Below, piece after piece: positions 60,835 to 64,000 of a DNA stretch of 64,000 nt (within the stretch, counting starts at the first letter, position 1; each line of letters starts with the position of its first letter). The notes beneath the pieces were generated by a model. That model worked only from the letters and a program-made list of their open reading frames with translations. It was not told where the DNA came from and did no database searches. The position numbers were made by a program, and so were the translations under genes. Origin of the DNA: Microbacterium hydrocarbonoxydans (GTDB lineage: Bacteria > Actinomycetota > Actinomycetes > Actinomycetales > Microbacteriaceae); assembly GCF_011752045.1 (NCBI RefSeq), contig NZ_JAAKXW010000002.1, positions 62,001 through 126,000 of the forward strand. Reading direction: 5' to 3'.

Positions 60835-61302
60835 ATGAGCGCCACACCGAAGCATCCCGCCCTGGATGACGTGTCGAAGAAGATCGTCGAGCTCCTCCAG
60901 GAGGACGGCCGACGCCCGTACGCCGAGATCGGCCGCGCCGTCGGACTCAGCGAGGCGGCTGCCCGTCAGCGCGTGCAGCGGATGACCGAAGCCGGGATCA
61001 TCCAGATCGTCGCCGTGACCGACCCGATGCAGCTCGGCTTCCACCGTATGTCGATGATCGGCATCCGGGTGGACAGCGACCCGCGGGCGATCGCACAGGA
61101 GCTGACGAAGATCACCGAGCTCGCCTATGTGGTCGTCACCCTCGGCACCTTCGACATCCTCGTCGAGGCCGTGTGCGAGAGCGACGAGGACCTCATCGAC
61201 CTCATCGCGACGCGCATCCGCACGATCCCCGGCGTCACCCACACCGAGAGCCTGCTCTACGCCGGCCTCTACAAGGACCTCTACAACTGGGGCACGCGCT
61301 GA
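60835..61302 (+). CDS. Lrp/AsnC-family regulator
   Basis: A 155-residue regulator. The N-terminal winged HTH covers about 8-55 (ALDDVSKKIVELLQEDGRRPY, GLSEAAARQRVQRMTEAGII) and the C-terminal RAM effector/oligomerisation domain about 70-150 (VVTLGTFDILVEAVCESDEDLIDLI). It overlaps the FAD oxidoreductase by 1 nt (TGATG). It probably senses an amino acid or amine and controls its own three-gene operon. ATG 60835 is taken over an upstream start at 60784 because of the promoter position. Confidence 0.92.
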   Translation: MSATPKHPALDDVSKKIVELLQEDGRRPYAEIGRAVGLSEAAARQRVQRMTEAGIIQIVAVTDPMQLGFHRMSMIGIRVDSDPRAIAQELTKITELAYVVVTLGTFDILVEAVCESDEDLIDLIATRIRTIPGVTHTESLLYAGLYKDLYNWGTR

Positions 61303-62705
61303 TGGGCACCACCGTCTTCGAACGCCGGCGTCCCACCGACGCCGTCATCGACGAGTCGCTGCGCGGCACCGCCTTCGGGGTGTTCTGGCTCGATGACGTC
61401 GAGCGCCCCCGGCATCCGTCGCTCTCCGGCCACGTCACCGCAGATCTCGTCGTGGTCGGCGGCGGCTACACCGGCCTGTGGACCGCGATCCGGGCGAAGG
61501 AGCGCCACCCGGAGCGCCGCGTCGTGCTGCTGGAGGCGTCGCGGGTCTCCTGGGCGGCATCCGGCCGCAACGGCGGGTTCTGCGAGGCGAGCCTCACCCA
61601 CGGTCACGAGAACGGCCTGAACCGCTGGCCAGAGGAGATCGACCGGCTCGAGGCGATGGGGCTGGAGAACCTCGACGGGATCGAGACCGCGGTCGGCCGC
61701 TACGACATGAAGGCCGACTTCGAGCGCACCGGCCAGCTCAGCGTCGCCGTGGAGCCGCACCAGGTCGAGTGGTACCGCGACGAGCCCGGATTCCTCGACC
61801 GCGAGGCCGTGCAGGCGGAGGTGCACTCGGACACCTTCCTCGCCGGCTCCTGGGATCGCGAGGGCTGCGCCATGGTGCACCCGGCGAAGCTCGGCATGGA
61901 GCTGGCCCGCGTCGCGCTCGACCTGGGCGTCGAGATCCATGAGCACTCCCTCGTCCGCGGCGTCGAGGGCGACGGCTCCGGCCCGATCACGGTCGTCACC
62001 GAGGGCGGCCGGGTGACCGCGGATGCCGTCGCCCTCGGCACGAACGTGTTCCCGTCCCTGCTCAAGCGCAACCGCCTGATGACCGTGCCGGTGTACGACT
62101 ACGTGCTGATGACGGAGCCGCTGAGCTCCGAGCAGCTGGCCTCGATCGGCTGGTCGAACCGGCAGGGCCTCGCCGACAGCGCGAACCAGTTCCACTACTA
62201 CCGGCTCACCGCCGACGACCGCATCCTGTTCGGCGGCTACGACGCGATCTACCACTTCGGCGGCAAGGTCCGCCCGGAGTACGAGGACCGCATGGCGAGC
62301 CACCGCAGGCTCGCCTCGCACTTCTTCACGACGTTCCCGCAGCTCGAGGGCCTGCGCTTCACGCACCGCTGGGCCGGCGCGATCGACTCGTCGAGCCGCT
62401 TCTGCGCCTTCTTCGGCACCGCCCGCAAGGGGCGCGTCGCCTACGCCACCGGGTTCACCGGGCTCGGCGTCGGCGCCGCACGCTTCGCCGCCGACGTCAT
62501 GCTCGACAAGCTGTCGGGCGTCGAGACCGAGCGCACCGAGCTGCGGATGGTGCGCGAGAAGCCGATCCCCTTCCCGCCCGAGCCCGCCGCCGCCATCGGC
62601 ATCAACCTCGTGCGCGCGGCGATGAACCAGGCCGATCACAACGAGGGAAAGCGCAACCTCTTCCTCAAGGCGCTCGACGCCGTCGGCATGGGGTTCGACT
62701 CGTGA
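61302..62705 (+). CDS. FAD-dependent amine/amino acid oxidoreductase (DAO family)
   Basis: A 467-residue DAO-type flavoenzyme. GGGYTG at 53-58 starts the FAD-binding Rossmann fold; SWAASGRNGGFCEASL follows, as in PuuB-like gamma-glutamylputrescine oxidases and related enzymes, and YATGFTGLGVGAARFAADVMLD is the C-terminal FAD-contact stretch. It would oxidise a secondary or primary amine, releasing aldehyde and H2O2. It lies between an Lrp regulator and a cupin protein with overlaps at both ends. The substrate is unknown; a gamma-glutamyl-amine would tie it to the ligase at 1434. Confidence 0.85.
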   Translation: MGTTVFERRRPTDAVIDESLRGTAFGVFWLDDVERPRHPSLSGHVTADLVVVGGGYTGLWTAIRAKERHPERRVVLLEASRVSWAASGRNGGFCEASLTHGHENGLNRWPEEIDRLEAMGLENLDGIETAVGRYDMKADFERTGQLSVAVEPHQVEWYRDEPGFLDREAVQAEVHSDTFLAGSWDREGCAMVHPAKLGMELARVALDLGVEIHEHSLVRGVEGDGSGPITVVTEGGRVTADAVALGTNVFPSLLKRNRLMTVPVYDYVLMTEPLSSEQLASIGWSNRQGLADSANQFHYYRLTADDRILFGGYDAIYHFGGKVRPEYEDRMASHRRLASHFFTTFPQLEGLRFTHRWAGAIDSSSRFCAFFGTARKGRVAYATGFTGLGVGAARFAADVMLDKLSGVETERTELRMVREKPIPFPPEPAAAIGINLVRAAMNQADHNEGKRNLFLKALDAVGMGFDS

Positions 62706-63049
62706 GCGCGCTGGCCGCCGGCGCCGGCGCCGATGCGCACACCCTCGACCTCGCGCACGCGCCGCTGCCCGCCGAGGAGGTCGTGGCCGGCGCGCCGACG
62801 ACCGGGTCGGTCGCCCTCGCGACCATCGGCGACGTCGAGGTGGGCATCTGGGAGATGACCCCCGGCACGGCATCCGACACCGAGGCCGACGAGGTCTTCG
62901 TCGTGCTCTCCGGCCGGGCCGTGATCTCCTTCGTCTCTCCCGCGCTGCCCGACCTCGAGGTGGGTCCGGGGTCGGTCGTGCGGCTCGCCGAGGGCATGCA
63001 GACCGTGTGGACCGTCACCGAGACGCTCCGCAAGGTGTACGTGGCCTGA
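62702..63049 (+). CDS. Cupin-domain protein (EutQ/Cupin_3-like)
   Basis: A 115-residue single-domain cupin. VEVGIWEMTPGTASDTEADEVFVVLSGRAVISF is the first cupin motif and VGPGSVVRLAEGMQTVWTVTETLRKVYV the second, with Trp/Thr in place of the usual metal-binding His, as in the Cupin_3 group. The GTG start overlaps the flavoenzyme stop (GTGA). Such proteins accompany amine-oxidising enzymes; a chaperone-like or product-handling role is possible but unproven. Confidence 0.82.
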   Translation: MSALAAGAGADAHTLDLAHAPLPAEEVVAGAPTTGSVALATIGDVEVGIWEMTPGTASDTEADEVFVVLSGRAVISFVSPALPDLEVGPGSVVRLAEGMQTVWTVTETLRKVYVA

Positions 63050-63050
63050 G

Positions 63051-63986
63051 TCAGTCCTCGCGCGCCGTGACCTCGGCATGCGGCATCCGCTCGCGCATCA
63101 CGCGGATCGCCTCGGGGTTGTCGTCGACGAGCACCGCGTCGCGCCCGAGCGCCGAAGCCACTGCTCCGGTCGTCCCCGAACCCGCGAACAGGTCGAGCAC
63201 GCGGTCGCCAGGCCGGCTCGACGCCGTCACGATGCGGCGCAGGATGCCCTCGGGCTTCTGGGTCGGGTACCCCGTCTTCTCGCGGCCCGTCGTCGGCACG
63301 ATGGTGTGCCACCACACGTCGGTGGGCAGCTTGCCGCGTTCGGCCTTCTCGGCCGTCACCAGCCCGGGGGCCATGTACGGCTCGCGGTCGACCGCCTCGG
63401 AGTCGAAGAAGTAGGAGCGGGGGTTCTTCACGTACACCAGGATCGTGTCGTGCTTGGTCGGCCAGCGCCGCCGCGACTTCGCCCCGTAGTCGTACGCCCA
63501 GATCAGCTCGTTGAGGAAGCAGTCCCTGCCGAAGACGGCATCCAGCATCACCTTGGCGTAGTGCGCCTCGCGGTAGTCGAGGTGCAGGTACAGCGTGCCG
63601 TCGTCGGCGAGCAGCCGCCAGGCCTCCTCCAGCCGCGGCATGAGGAACGACCCGTAGTCGTCGAACCGGTCGTCGTAGGCGCGCAGCATCCCGCGCACCC
63701 GCTCGTACCGATGCCCGTGGAAGCCGTGCCGGATCTCGATCTCCGCGGCGGGCTGTTCAGAACTCCGCAGATCCGCGGGCGTGCTCGCCCGGCCATAGCG
63801 GGAATCCGCGGGCCGTGCGCTCTCAGCCTCGGATTCCTGAGGAGTTGTGGACGTCCGCCGCGCGGTGACCACCTGACGCCCCTGCGTGCGGCCTGTGTTG
63901 AACGGCGGGTCCAGGTACACCAGGGCGAAGGATGCCGCGGGCAGGGTCGCGGCGACAGCCAGGTTGTCGCCCTCGATGACGGTCAC
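63051..63986 (-). CDS. Site-specific DNA methyltransferase (N6-adenine/N4-cytosine type)
   Basis: A 311-residue methyltransferase, with catalytic motif IV as YLDPPFN (24-30) before the AdoMet motif VLDLFAGSGTTG near the C-terminus, the order of the beta class. YLHLDYREAHYAKVMLD, NELIWAYDYG and GYPTQKPEGILRRIV match the family. GTG 63986 gives the usual N-terminus, but the frame stays open to the window edge, so the true start may be further right. Residues about 46-78 are encoded by a 98-bp repeat element with A/T-ending codons unlike the rest. No restriction partner is seen. Confidence 0.88.
   Translation of the reverse strand: MTVIEGDNLAVAATLPAASFALVYLDPPFNTGRTQGRQVVTARRTSTTPQESEAESARPADSRYGRASTPADLRSSEQPAAEIEIRHGFHGHRYERVRGMLRAYDDRFDDYGSFLMPRLEEAWRLLADDGTLYLHLDYREAHYAKVMLDAVFGRDCFLNELIWAYDYGAKSRRRWPTKHDTILVYVKNPRSYFFDSEAVDREPYMAPGLVTAEKAERGKLPTDVWWHTIVPTTGREKTGYPTQKPEGILRRIVTASSRPGDRVLDLFAGSGTTGAVASALGRDAVLVDDNPEAIRVMRERMPHAEVTARED
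63755..63852. repeat. 98-bp palindromic element, copy C, inside the methyltransferase gene
   Basis: The left end GTTCAGAACTCCGCAG (63755-63770) and right end CTGAGGAGTTGTGGAC (63837-63852) match the ends of copies A and B. Length is exactly 98 bp and the core aligns without gaps. It is read in frame as part of the methyltransferase. Confidence 0.75.
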
Positions 63987-64000
63987 CGCGCCGGGCGCCG

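Noticed and set aside
63051-63986. Restriction-modification system
   Set aside because: No restriction endonuclease or specificity gene is next to the methyltransferase within the window; the right edge cuts off further context.

Overview
High-GC DNA (about 70% GC) with densely packed, often overlapping genes. DeoR/LacI-type regulators are numerous, some starts look leaderless, and Ala-Asp-Ala/Ala-Ser are frequently written with GGATGCC/GGCATCC. Together this points to an actinobacterium of the Microbacteriaceae, most likely a Microbacterium. No rRNA, tRNA, transposase, phage or CRISPR array was seen.

Layout. (a) 1-4249, minus: an amine/amide operon of APC permease, glutamine-synthetase-like enzyme, FluG-type amidohydrolase and M20 hydrolase (cut by the window edge). 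(b) 4477-15323: housekeeping and transport genes, namely a small lipoprotein, a dicarboxylate/amino-acid symporter, a Na+/H+ antiporter, a phosphoribosyltransferase, a MerR/Hsp20 pair, a luciferase-like oxidoreductase, a DUF559 protein, prephenate dehydratase and phosphoglucomutase. (c) 15460-33556: a uronate-polysaccharide utilisation region. It holds glycerate kinase, LacI, a 2-hydroxyacid dehydrogenase, an ABC sugar importer without its ATPase, a tyrosine-phosphatase-like protein, a cytoplasmic GH29 fucosidase, a secreted PL6 lyase, a second LacI, fructuronate reductase, uronate isomerase, and two secreted CBM32 beta-helix proteins, one of them PL6. Four near-identical LacI-type operators tie these together. 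(d) 33785-41234: two sugar isomerase/epimerases, a DUF993 aldolase-like protein and a Gfo/Idh/MocA dehydrogenase, divergent from a giant secreted NPCBM/beta-helix protein. (e) 41357-54675: a DeoR-LacI chimeric regulator, an epoxide hydrolase with a WYL regulator, then a second glycan cluster (2-hydroxyacid dehydrogenase, YesL-like DUF624, ABC importer, DUF2264 protein, heparinase II/III-like protein, second DeoR-LacI chimera). (f) 54682-59192: LacI regulator and galTKE. (g) 59392-63986: a secreted beta-propeller-like protein, an Lrp-regulated FAD amine oxidase with a cupin, and a DNA methyltransferase.

How it works together (inference). Secreted beta-helix lyases cut uronic-acid polymers. The ABC importers bring in oligosaccharides, which cytoplasmic fucosidase, DUF2264 and heparinase-like enzymes trim. 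Uronates then pass through UxaC and the UxuB-like reductase. Mannonate dehydratase, KDG kinase and KDPG aldolase are not in the window.

Besides genes, the window carries several small palindromic repeat families. The clearest is a 98-bp element present three times at exactly that length, one copy translated inside the DNA methyltransferase.
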